Source: Gaetbulibacter sp. 4G1
GTDB taxonomy: Bacteria; Bacteroidota; Bacteroidia; Flavobacteriales; Flavobacteriaceae
Assembly (NCBI RefSeq): GCF_002741945.1
Contig: NZ_MDVN01000001.1
Location: forward strand, 1 to 64,000
Length of the DNA stretch: 64,000 nucleotides
Direction: 5' to 3'
In this document: positions 18,535-26,626 of the stretch, in pieces
Numbering within the stretch: position 1 is the first letter of the stretch
Layout of the letters: every line of letters starts with the position of its first letter
Program-made: the position numbers and the translations under genes
The notes under the pieces: generated by a model
The model's database searches: none
Seen by the model: the letters and a program-made list of their open reading frames with translations, nothing else
What the model was told of the DNA's origin: nothing

Positions 18535-19476
18535 CTAACATCGTTTTCGTAGTTTATTCAAAGATGCATTTAATTCGTAACCTAACAATAAGATATTTGC
18601 ATTAAGCCACAAATAAAATAATAAAATTAAAAGTGCACCAATAGATCCGTAAAGCTTATTATACTGTCCAAAATTCTCAATATAAATTCCAAACAAATAA
18701 GATGTTAAAATAATAAGTATGGTTGTAAATAATGCTCCTATTGAAAAGAATTTAGAATGTCTTCCTTCTTTTGTACCAAAATAGTACAGAGTAGCTGTTG
18801 CAATATATACCATGAAAACAAAAAATGCATATTTTGAGAACAATACCCACGCTATTCCTGAATCAGATTCGTCAATAAGCTTTCCACTAATACCTTCATA
18901 TAAAGGTGTAATGACATAAATTTGAAAATAACCAAATACTCCTACCGTAATAATTAACAATAAAGCTAAAATAATGGCAACTCCTAAAGCGTACAACCAC
19001 TGTTTAAAAACATTACGTGTTAATTGTTCGTGGTAAGAATGTTCAAATCCTGAAAACACAGCGTTTACACCGTTAGTCATTAATATTATAGATAAAATAA
19101 ATACAGAAGAAAGCAAACTACCTTGACTAGTTGTACTTATATTGTTAAAAATATTATCATTAAAGAAATCGGATGTTTGAGGAGGTAAAAAAGAATCTAA
19201 AAAAGTTAAAAATTGTTCTTGGAAATTTCCAAAAGGCAATACTGGTATAATTATTATAACAAACAATAAAAAGGGGAAAATAGCTGTAAAAAAACTAAAA
19301 GCAATAGCACTTGCACGCGTCGTTAAAGCACCCTCGACGATTCCAACAATATACATTTCTAAAAGATCGTAAACAGAAAGTCCTTCAAATCCTGGTAATT
19401 TTATTTGCTTAAAAAAGCGAACCAATATATTAATTATTGGAATTTTATCAAGTTTATCTTCAATGGATTCGCTCAC
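18535..19476 (-). CDS. YihY/BrkB-family inner-membrane protein
   Basis: A 313-aa protein with six predicted membrane segments and the family signatures TTRASAIAFSFFTAIFPF, NGVNAVFSGFEHSY and YGSIGALLILLFYLWLNANI. The family was once called RNase BN in error; its real substrate is unknown, though transport or envelope roles are proposed. It is translated just before priA (3-bp gap) and 61 bp after nadC, so probably in one transcript. Confidence 0.9.
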   Translation of the reverse strand: MSESIEDKLDKIPIINILVRFFKQIKLPGFEGLSVYDLLEMYIVGIVEGALTTRASAIAFSFFTAIFPFLLFVIIIIPVLPFGNFQEQFLTFLDSFLPPQTSDFFNDNIFNNISTTSQGSLLSSVFILSIILMTNGVNAVFSGFEHSYHEQLTRNVFKQWLYALGVAIILALLLIITVGVFGYFQIYVITPLYEGISGKLIDESDSGIAWVLFSKYAFFVFMVYIATATLYYFGTKEGRHSKFFSIGALFTTILIILTSYLFGIYIENFGQYNKLYGSIGALLILLFYLWLNANILLLGYELNASLNKLRKRC

Positions 19477-19537
19477 ATTTATATAGTTTAGTCGTTTTTT
19501 AAGCCATTACCAAATGGGCAATCTCTAAATACCTAGA

Positions 19538-20398
19538 CTAATTTACGGCTTTAAGGCTTAAATCCATATTGTGTACTGAGTGCGTTAAAGCACCGCATGA
19601 AATATAATTTACACCACACTCTGCATAATGCCTTACTGTAGTTTCGTTTATATTTCCAGATGATTCTGTTAGGCATGTATTGCCAATCATTTTTACGGCC
19701 TCTCGAGTATCCTCGTAATCAAAGTTATCTAGCATTATTCTGTAAATACCTTCATTCTTTAAAATTTCCTCTACCTCGGTTAAGTTTCTAGCTTCTACCA
19801 TAATATCTAAATCCTTCCCAGTTTCATTAAGATATTCTTTTGTCATTTCTATAGCCTTAGTAATACCTCCAGCAAAATCTATATGATTATCTTTTAACAT
19901 AATCATATCGTATAAAGCAAATCTATGATTTTCACCTCCACCTAACTTTACTGCCCATTTTTCCAAAACTCGAATACCTGGAGTCGTTTTACGTGTATCT
20001 AAAATTTTAGTATTTGTTCCTTCTAATAAATCTACAAAGGTTTTTGTTTTTGTTGCAATAGCACTCATACGTTGCATGGCATTTAAAACTGTGCGTTCAG
20101 CTTTTAAAATAGATTGAGAAGACCCTTCAACATACATAACAATATCACCGTAGGTAACTTTAGTACCATCTTCTATAAGTACATCTAACTTTAAATTTTT
20201 ATCGACGTAAGCAAATACTTTTTTTGCAAAATTAACACCGCCTATAATACCTTTATCCTTTACTAAAAGCTTAGCTTTCCCCCTAGCGTTTTCAGGAATA
20301 CATGCCAATGAGCTATGATCTCCATCACCTACATCTTCCCTTATAGCATTAGAAATTATATACTTTAACTCTGAATCAAATTGGTCTTGTGTAATCAT
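19538..20398 (-). CDS. nadC: Quinolinate (nicotinate-nucleotide) phosphoribosyltransferase
   Basis: A 286-aa enzyme converting quinolinate and PRPP to nicotinate mononucleotide, CO2 and pyrophosphate in de novo NAD synthesis. Seen: REDVGDGDHSSLACIPE near the N-terminus, ERTVLNAMQRMSAIATKT, the substrate-binding stretch DTRKTTPGIRVLEKWAVKLG and GGGENHRFALYDMIMLKDNH, and the C-terminal ESSGNINE and YISCGALTHSV. The length is normal. First gene of the nadC-yihY-priA cluster. Confidence 0.97.
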   Translation of the reverse strand: MITQDQFDSELKYIISNAIREDVGDGDHSSLACIPENARGKAKLLVKDKGIIGGVNFAKKVFAYVDKNLKLDVLIEDGTKVTYGDIVMYVEGSSQSILKAERTVLNAMQRMSAIATKTKTFVDLLEGTNTKILDTRKTTPGIRVLEKWAVKLGGGENHRFALYDMIMLKDNHIDFAGGITKAIEMTKEYLNETGKDLDIMVEARNLTEVEEILKNEGIYRIMLDNFDYEDTREAVKMIGNTCLTESSGNINETTVRHYAECGVNYISCGALTHSVHNMDLSLKAVN

Positions 20399-20516
20399 GT
20401 TTTTAGAATAGTTTGTGCTAAAATAAGAAATTGATTTACTATTGTAAAGAAATATTTTAAAACTAATTATTCTATAAAAAGTATTTATTTGCTAGAGTAA
20501 ACATTAATTTTGCTAC

Positions 20517-20990
20517 ATGACCATAAAACTACTCGCCATAGGTAAAACAGATAATAAAGAGCTTCAATCTTTAATTAATGAATACACCAAACGACTCGGA
20601 TTTTATATTAAGTTTTCGTTAGATATTATTCCAGATATTAAAAACTCGAAAAGTTTAAGTGAAATTCAACAAAAACAAAAAGAAGGCGAGTTAATTCTTG
20701 GAAAAGTTAAAAGTACCGATGCTTTGATTTTATTAGATGAAAATGGAAAACAATTAGATTCTGTAGACTTTTCTAAATATTTACAAAAACATATGAATTC
20801 TGGTATTAAGCAATTGGTTTTTGTTATAGGTGGTCCTTATGGTTTTTCTGAAGAAGTTTATAAAAAAGCAAATGGAAAAATATCATTATCAAAAATGACA
20901 TTTTCCCATCAAATGGTACGTCTATTTGTTGTTGAACAGCTTTATAGAGGCTTTACTATTTTAAGGAATGAGCCTTATCATCACCGTTAA
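20517..20990 (+). CDS. rlmH: 23S rRNA (pseudouridine1915-N3)-methyltransferase RlmH
   Basis: A 157-aa SPOUT methyltransferase that methylates pseudouridine 1915 of 23S rRNA in helix 69. The SAM-binding trefoil-knot motif is intact (LVFVIGGPYGFSEEV, ~100-114), as is the C-terminal catalytic end LYRGFTILRNEPYHHR. Normal length. TAATTTTG at 20505-20512 ends five bases before the ATG and would give a near-leaderless mRNA if it is the -7 box. It converges on the next gene with a 2-bp gap. Confidence 0.96.
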   Translation: MTIKLLAIGKTDNKELQSLINEYTKRLGFYIKFSLDIIPDIKNSKSLSEIQQKQKEGELILGKVKSTDALILLDENGKQLDSVDFSKYLQKHMNSGIKQLVFVIGGPYGFSEEVYKKANGKISLSKMTFSHQMVRLFVVEQLYRGFTILRNEPYHHR

Positions 20991-20992
20991 TC

Positions 20993-22093
20993 TTAGTAAT
21001 CAATTTTAATTCCATCCTTGTTTTTAAATTTCCCTGTAATTAGCCAGCCACCAAAGTCTTCTGAAACTGCCATTAGTAATTCATTTTTTCCTTTCTTTAA
21101 ATTAAGATAAATACCATCAAATAATCCAACAGTTCCTAAGTAGCGATAATCTCTAGAGCGCCATCTATTTGTACCTCTATAAATTGGGTTTCCATTTAAA
21201 ACAGCTACAACTCTATCACTATAACCAAATTCAAAAAGCTTTAATTGGTCTTTATTTGAGTTAATAACAATTTTTGCGAATACAGTATTTCCTGGCTTAC
21301 CATTTCTTAATAATTGAATTCTAGAAATGTTTGCTGCCGTTCCTTCTTCAACTTTTACTTTGCCTTGCCAATTTCTATTTTTTATCAACTCATTTAAACT
21401 ACTTGGGCTATTTAATAGTTTTTCTTCAAACATATCTGAGATTTCCCATTGAGGAACGAGTCCTTCTATCGGTTCTCTTTCAACTGGATTAAAATTAACT
21501 AGAGTTGTTGCATTTTTATCAACTTTTATATCGGCTACATGCATTCCAGTAAACCTTCCTCCTCTTATTGTAACGCCCCCAACAATTGGTTTATGGGAAA
21601 GGTTCCAAGATAAATTAGCGGTATCGGCATAATCTAAAAACACTTGTGCTTTATCATTATTTACAACCACTTTTACATGCGTCCAATCATCATACTCGTA
21701 GTTATAAGGGAAAGAGTATTTGGGTCCAAAATTAAGTTGAAATGGTGTTACTCCGTTAACTCTAGGTGCAGCTTGATTAGCATCAGCTTTTCCTGATAGG
21801 TGTGGTCTTAAAAAAAACATTTCACTATTTGCCCCTACTGTTCTAAACTCAACACCAGGAAACGCTTGTTCTTCTTTTAAATAAACGTCAAACTCAATTG
21901 TTCCATTTAAAAATGCAACGTCTTTAAGAATAATAGACCCTCCTTGAATGTATACAGACTCTTTTCCTTTATATTTTTCAACAACAAAGGATTGTGCTCT
22001 AACATTCCAATGTACTGTATCTAAAGGAATTATATTTTGAGAAAAACTAGGTGCTGTAATAATTAATGTAAATAGTGTTATAATTTTTTTCAT
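20993..22093 (-). CDS. Secreted ConA/LamG-like domain protein of unknown function
   Basis: A 366-aa exported protein. The ATG at 22091-22093 gives a clean signal peptide (MKKIITLFTLIITAPSFSQ); an in-frame ATG at 22132 adds 13 residues that spoil it. Residues ~30-185 form a jelly-roll of the 3-keto-disaccharide hydrolase/LamG type (GTIEFDVYLKEEQAFPGVEF, WTHVKVVVNNDKAQVFLD). A C-terminal beta-domain follows (ISRIQLLRNGKPGNTVFAKI, GKNELLMAVSEDFGGW), like sugar-binding sandwich domains. No catalytic residues could be assigned. It is divergently transcribed from a membrane-anchored putative regulator that itself ends in a similar lectin-like domain, which suggests a functional pair. Confidence 0.7.
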   Translation of the reverse strand: MKKIITLFTLIITAPSFSQNIIPLDTVHWNVRAQSFVVEKYKGKESVYIQGGSIILKDVAFLNGTIEFDVYLKEEQAFPGVEFRTVGANSEMFFLRPHLSGKADANQAAPRVNGVTPFQLNFGPKYSFPYNYEYDDWTHVKVVVNNDKAQVFLDYADTANLSWNLSHKPIVGGVTIRGGRFTGMHVADIKVDKNATTLVNFNPVEREPIEGLVPQWEISDMFEEKLLNSPSSLNELIKNRNWQGKVKVEEGTAANISRIQLLRNGKPGNTVFAKIVINSNKDQLKLFEFGYSDRVVAVLNGNPIYRGTNRWRSRDYRYLGTVGLFDGIYLNLKKGKNELLMAVSEDFGGWLITGKFKNKDGIKIDY

Positions 22094-22168
22094 GACTAAA
22101 GATTTTCTATAAAATTGAAAATTAATACTCATATCTACTCAAACAAGTTCGTTCAAATCCATTCAATA

Positions 22169-22199
22169 TTGTACAACATCAAAAAAAAAGCGATTTTTG
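22169..22199 (+). promoter_or_regulatory. Possible promoter of the 22209 gene
   Basis: TTG (22169-22171), a 20-base spacer, then GATTTTTG (22192-22199), one mismatch from TAnnTTTG. The ATG follows nine bases later. Confidence 0.4.
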
Positions 22200-22208
22200 T
22201 AATAATCT

Positions 22209-23474
22209 ATGAATACACAAAAAGAACACGAATTAATTAACAAGTGCATTCTTCAAATTGAAGAAAAACTGGGCTGGGGAGAATCATCAAACTGGCATAG
22301 CGAAGTTTTTATAGAATTAAGCGAAACCATACAGAAACAAACCAAAATATTACTTAGCCCTACTACTTTAAAACGTGTTTGGGGAAAAGTAAATTATAAT
22401 AGTTCGCCAAGTATTAGTACTCTAAATACTTTATCTCAGTTTATTGGATATTCTAATTGGAGGGATTATAAAAATAATCAACATAATAATGAGTCTAGTA
22501 ATAAATCAATTAAAAAAACATTAGTTAATATGCCTATTGTTTTTTCGTTGGCTGCTTTTTTAGCCTTATTATTTATATCTCTTTTCTCTACCATTAGTTC
22601 TAATAAAAATGAACTCACAACAGAAGATATTTCAAAAATTAAATTTTCAAGCAGAACAATAACTAATAGTATGCCAAATTCTGTAGTTTTTGATTTTGAT
22701 TTATCTAATATAAAATCTGATAGTATATTTATTCAGCAGTATTGGGATGAAACTAAAACTATAAAAGTAAACAACAAGCAAAAACAAGCTACAGGTATAT
22801 ACTACTTTCCTGGTTATTTTAGAGCAAAACTTGTTGTTGATGGTAATGTTATAAAAGAGCATGATTTGTTTATCAAATCTAATGGTTGGTCAGCTTCCAT
22901 AGATTATGACCCAATTCCAAAATATTTGAACCCTAAGCAATTTGTTGATGATGGACTTAAGCTTGATGATGATGTTCTTTCAGAAATAAAATCATTAAAA
23001 ACACCTATAGTTACTACCTATCATTTTATTAACGATTTAGGAAACATTTCTGGAGACAATTTTAGTTTAGAAACAAGTCTTAAAAATAATTTCAACGAAA
23101 AATGGGCAGTATGCCAAACTACTCGAATATATATAATAGGCACAAAAGGTGCTTTAATTATTCCATTTACTATCCCTGGTTGCATATCAAATATTAACGT
23201 TATGCTAAATGATGTTTATATGAATGGAAAGGAGCAAGATTTATCTTCATTTGGGCTTAATCTTTCTTCTTTTAAAAACATCAAGATTAGTGTTATAAAA
23301 AAACAATTGAAAGTGTTTATAGATGATAACGAAACGTTTTCAGCAAGATATAATAAAAGTATAGGAGAACTTGTTGGGCTTCGCTATAAATTTTTAGGCG
23401 CTGGCGAAGTAAAGCATATTAAACTTTTAAACGCTACAGGAGATACTGTTTTAAAAGATAATTTTCAATTATGA
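22209..23474 (+). CDS. Putative single-pass membrane regulator with extracytoplasmic lectin-like domain
   Basis: A 421-aa protein that I do not recognise by name. Residues ~1-90 form a cytoplasmic helical domain with LSPTTLKRVWGKVNYN and SISTLNTLSQFIGYSNWRDY, a helix-turn-helix-like N-terminus found on many Bacteroidota proteins. Residues 91-105 are a polar linker. A single membrane segment lies at ~108-130 (PIVFSLAAFLALLFISLFST). Residues ~140-235 form a beta-domain; ~245-421 resemble a ConA-like jelly-roll (LETSLKNNFNEKWAVCQTTR, IKISVIKKQLKVFIDD). The layout matches ToxR/CadC-type one-component regulators, which bind DNA inside and sense outside. The divergent secreted lectin-like gene 115 bp away is the obvious target or partner. 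DNA binding is inference. Confidence 0.6.
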   Translation: MNTQKEHELINKCILQIEEKLGWGESSNWHSEVFIELSETIQKQTKILLSPTTLKRVWGKVNYNSSPSISTLNTLSQFIGYSNWRDYKNNQHNNESSNKSIKKTLVNMPIVFSLAAFLALLFISLFSTISSNKNELTTEDISKIKFSSRTITNSMPNSVVFDFDLSNIKSDSIFIQQYWDETKTIKVNNKQKQATGIYYFPGYFRAKLVVDGNVIKEHDLFIKSNGWSASIDYDPIPKYLNPKQFVDDGLKLDDDVLSEIKSLKTPIVTTYHFINDLGNISGDNFSLETSLKNNFNEKWAVCQTTRIYIIGTKGALIIPFTIPGCISNINVMLNDVYMNGKEQDLSSFGLNLSSFKNIKISVIKKQLKVFIDDNETFSARYNKSIGELVGLRYKFLGAGEVKHIKLLNATGDTVLKDNFQL

Positions 23475-23486
23475 GGTTATATAAAT

Positions 23487-23846
23487 TTATTCTAGTTCTA
23501 ACTCTAATTTTTGCTTTTTAGTAAGTTTTGAAACTACAAGATTATAGGATATATCTAACCATTCAAATAATATATGATCAGAAATTGAACCATCCACAAC
23601 GACACTACTCCAATGCTTTTTGCTGAAATAAGATGGTTCTTGTAAAGCACTATATTGAGCTCTTAATTCTTCGATAGTTTCCGGAACGCACTTTATACTA
23701 AAGCTATCAAACGTATCTATATTTGTAGCTGTAAACATTTTTCCCTTAACTTTAAATACTAAAACATCTTGAAGTTTAGGAAATGGTATGGATTCAGTAA
23801 CACCTTTTTTAGACAAACAATATAACCTATAAGCTTCAATATCCAT
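23487..23846 (-). CDS. MmcQ/YjbR family protein
   Basis: A 119-aa protein with the family pattern: an N-terminal helix (EAYRLYCLSKKGVTESIPF), then VLVFKVKGKMFTATNID, and the C-terminal signature HWSSVVVDGSISDHILFEWLDISYNLV. It has the CyaY-like double-wing fold and is proposed to bind DNA, without a firm function. It lies one base after hpf on the same strand, so the two are almost certainly co-transcribed. It ends 12 bp from the convergent regulator gene. Confidence 0.9.
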   Translation of the reverse strand: MDIEAYRLYCLSKKGVTESIPFPKLQDVLVFKVKGKMFTATNIDTFDSFSIKCVPETIEELRAQYSALQEPSYFSKKHWSSVVVDGSISDHILFEWLDISYNLVVSKLTKKQKLELELE

Positions 23847-23847
23847 A

Positions 23848-24147
23848 CTAATGCGGATTAAACACTTGTTTTCTTTTTTTAAGCTGAATTTCTAAATCTT
23901 TAATCGTTCGTTTTACTGCATCTTCGTAATTATCTTCATCAGAACTTGCAAATATTCTTGGACCAGGAACACTTAATTCTATTTTACATATTTTTCCTTT
24001 TTCTTTTGCATTGTGCTCTACTTGAAAATGAACCTCAGCCTTAATAATCCAATCATATTTTTTATGAAGTCTTTCTAATTTATCTGTTACATAAGCGCTC
24101 ATTGTTTCACTCGTTCCTATATGAACATATTGAATATTTATTGTCAT
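23848..24147 (-). CDS. hpf: Ribosome hibernation factor HPF/RaiA (short form)
   Basis: A 99-aa short-type hibernation-promoting factor. Seen: the N-terminal beta strand MTINIQYVHIGTSETM, then YVTDKLERLHKKYDWIIKAE, IELSVPGP and the basic helix DNYEDAVKRTIKDLEIQLKK. It binds the 30S decoding centre in slow growth and blocks tRNA and mRNA. There is no long-form C-terminal dimerisation domain. CAAAGTTA on the plus strand at 24171-24178 reads TAACTTTG on the minus strand, a -7 match 24 bases before the ATG. Confidence 0.92.
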   Translation of the reverse strand: MTINIQYVHIGTSETMSAYVTDKLERLHKKYDWIIKAEVHFQVEHNAKEKGKICKIELSVPGPRIFASSDEDNYEDAVKRTIKDLEIQLKKRKQVFNPH

Positions 24148-24238
24148 AATCTCTCTTTTAAATGTTTACTCAAAGTTACTATAGATTTCTTTTTTTAAAG
24201 ATGATTTTTGTCATAATAAAATCATAAATATTATTACA

Positions 24239-25879
24239 TTATTCAAAAATCACCTTATCAGTCTTTGAAAACCATTCTTTATAAAACTGCTGATGTATTT
24301 TTTCTATACTATTCCGTTTTACTTTTAATGATGGTGTAACTAAATTGTTATCTACAGTCCAATCTTCCTTCATAATAATTACTTTTTCAACCTTTTCATG
24401 TTTTTCTAAACTAGGGTTTATAGCAGCTACCGTTTCAATTAACCCTTTTGATAGATCTTCTTTGGGTTTTGCTCTACCAAGCTCTGATAATGTAATTAAA
24501 GCTATAGGCTGTGGGATTCCGGTACCAACAATGCATATTTGTTCAATATCTGTGTTTTTTGACAATAACATTTCAATATGCGAAGGAGAAATATATTTGC
24601 CTTTATCTGTTTTAAACTCATCCTTTGCACGCCCCGTAATAGTTAAATACCCATCATGATCGTACTCGCCTTTATCTCCCGTTTTAAAATAACCGTTATC
24701 AAAAACACTTGCTGTAATATCTGGTGCCTTAAAATAGCCTTTCATTAAACAATTATTTTTTATTAAAATTTCGCCTTCAGGAGTAAACTTGATTTGTACT
24801 CCTTCTAGAGCTTTACCAACAGTTCCTATTTTATCAGCTTCAGGTCTTGTAGCATGAGATATAATACAATCTTCGGTCATGCCATAAACTTGAAAAATAG
24901 TAACGTCAATTTTTTTAAACCAATGCATTAAACTAGCAGATAGCGGTGCTGCTCCAGAAACAATATATTCGGCGCATCTAAGCCCTAATTTTTGCTTTAA
25001 CTTATTTTTAATAAATCGATTAACAAAAGGAATATTTAATAAAATATTTAACTTTTTCTGAGGAAGGTTTTCTAGAATTTTTTCTTGAAACTTAGCCCAA
25101 ATCCTAGGTACTGCTAAAAACAAATGTGGTTGACATTTCTCAAGATCTGAAGCAAAAGTTTCTAAAGATTCTGGAAACGAAAACTCTGCCCCAATAACTA
25201 TTCCGTGTGTTCCAATACCAACTCGTTCGGCTACATGTGCTAAGGGCAAATATGAAAACAATCGCGGTAAAGGAGATAACTTAATTACAGACTTAATAAC
25301 ACGCATACTTTCCATAATATTACCAACAGAATGCATTACTCCTTTTGGTGTACCAGTGGTTCCTGATGTGTAAATAATAGTATGTAAATCGTTAGTATCA
25401 ATTTTTGGCATTACTTCCAAAGGTTTTTCAGATTTAATTATGTCTTCCCATAAGTCACCTTCATTTTCACCAAACAAACCAATACTAATTTTATGAATAT
25501 CTGGAATTCCAGATTTTTGAGACTCAAAGTTGTCTAACTTTCCAATTATGATCGCTTTAGATTCACTATGTTCTAAAATCTGATTAATCGATGCCCCATT
25601 TAAAGTTGGATAAATAGGAATAGACACATAACCGGCCATCATGATGGCTAAATCTGAAAGTAACCAATGGGCACAATTTTTTGAAAGTAAAGCAATATGA
25701 CTTCGTTCTGGTAAATTATAGCTTTTTAGTTTTGAAGCTATTTTACAAACGGTTTCTTTAGCTTCTCTAAATGTATAGGTAACAATCGTTCCGTTAACAG
25801 GTTGCTTCAAAAAAATACGGTTTGGGGTTTCTTTTTCCCAATGCATAAAAGCTTCGAGAGGTGAGTTAAATGTAGTCAT
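24239..25879 (-). CDS. AMP-dependent long-chain fatty acid--CoA ligase
   Basis: A 546-aa ANL-superfamily enzyme that activates a carboxylic acid to its acyl-AMP and then the CoA thioester. The P-loop-like motif YTSGTTGTPKG is at 170-180. The adenylate-binding VYGMTE (A5) lies near 335, and the hinge/A8 region is YFKTGDKGEYDHDGYLTITG followed by RAKDEFKTDKGKYISP. It is slightly shorter than E. coli FadD and closer to the flavobacterial 'AMP-binding protein' group. The substrate is predicted to be a medium or long fatty acid. It appears monocistronic and diverges from rdgB. Confidence 0.92.
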   Translation of the reverse strand: MTTFNSPLEAFMHWEKETPNRIFLKQPVNGTIVTYTFREAKETVCKIASKLKSYNLPERSHIALLSKNCAHWLLSDLAIMMAGYVSIPIYPTLNGASINQILEHSESKAIIIGKLDNFESQKSGIPDIHKISIGLFGENEGDLWEDIIKSEKPLEVMPKIDTNDLHTIIYTSGTTGTPKGVMHSVGNIMESMRVIKSVIKLSPLPRLFSYLPLAHVAERVGIGTHGIVIGAEFSFPESLETFASDLEKCQPHLFLAVPRIWAKFQEKILENLPQKKLNILLNIPFVNRFIKNKLKQKLGLRCAEYIVSGAAPLSASLMHWFKKIDVTIFQVYGMTEDCIISHATRPEADKIGTVGKALEGVQIKFTPEGEILIKNNCLMKGYFKAPDITASVFDNGYFKTGDKGEYDHDGYLTITGRAKDEFKTDKGKYISPSHIEMLLSKNTDIEQICIVGTGIPQPIALITLSELGRAKPKEDLSKGLIETVAAINPSLEKHEKVEKVIIMKEDWTVDNNLVTPSLKVKRNSIEKIHQQFYKEWFSKTDKVIFE

Positions 25880-25982
25880 GTTTGGTTTCAGTTAGATATT
25901 AAAGATATAAAAAAGCTTTAAATATTATTCTTTTAATTAGACATATATAGTATTATTTTTGATTAACTAAACATATCATTTC

Positions 25983-26555
25983 ATGCAACTCGTATTCGCA
26001 ACCAATAACCTTAATAAATTAAAAGAAGTACAAGCTTTAATCCCTTCACATATTAAACTTTTAAGTTTAAAAGATATTGGCTGTTTTGAAGATATTCCTG
26101 AAACCCAAAGTACTATAGAAGGTAATGCTACCCAAAAAGCAGAATATATAAAACAGCATTATGGTTTTGATTGTTTTGCTGATGATACGGGTCTAGAAGT
26201 AGACGCTTTAAATGGTGCACCTGGAGTATATTCTGCGCGTTACGCAGGAGAACAACGTAATGCAAATGATAATATGGATAAATTACTTGCAGAATTAAAC
26301 CATAAAAATAACCGAAAGGCACAATTTAAAACAGTAATAGTTTTGCAACTTAACAACAAACAGCAAACATTTACTGGTATTTGCAAAGGAGAAATTACCT
26401 CAACTAAACATGGAGAAAAAGGGTTTGGTTACGACCCTATTTTTAAACCTAGAGGTTACAACCAAACTTTTGCTGAAATGAATTTAAGCCTAAAAAATAG
26501 TATTGGGCACCGTGGAAAAGCCGTGAATTTACTTGTGAATTTTTTAAATTCATAA
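25983..26555 (+). CDS. rdgB: Non-canonical purine NTP pyrophosphatase (RdgB/Ham1)
   Basis: A 190-aa Ham1-family enzyme hydrolysing ITP, dITP and XTP to monophosphates. Conserved: [19 protein letters not shown] at the N-terminus, [20 protein letters not shown] (~67-86), [13 protein letters not shown] (~145-157) and SIGHRGKAV near the C-terminus. Normal length. TATTTTTG at 25954-25961 is a -7 match. It starts the plus-strand run leading into relA/spoT. Confidence 0.96.
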   Translation: MQLVFATNNLNKLKEVQALIPSHIKLLSLKDIGCFEDIPETQSTIEGNATQKAEYIKQHYGFDCFADDTGLEVDALNGAPGVYSARYAGEQRNANDNMDKLLAELNHKNNRKAQFKTVIVLQLNNKQQTFTGICKGEITSTKHGEKGFGYDPIFKPRGYNQTFAEMNLSLKNSIGHRGKAVNLLVNFLNS

Positions 26556-26626
26556 AACTCGAGATTTTAACCACAAAAAGTTAAATTCTAGTTGGCTGTT
26601 AATTTTCTTTATGCTACTTTTAATTT

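Noticed and set aside
22094-22132. 13-residue extension of the secreted lectin-like protein
   Set aside because: It would disrupt the signal peptide; the ATG at 22093 gives a typical one.
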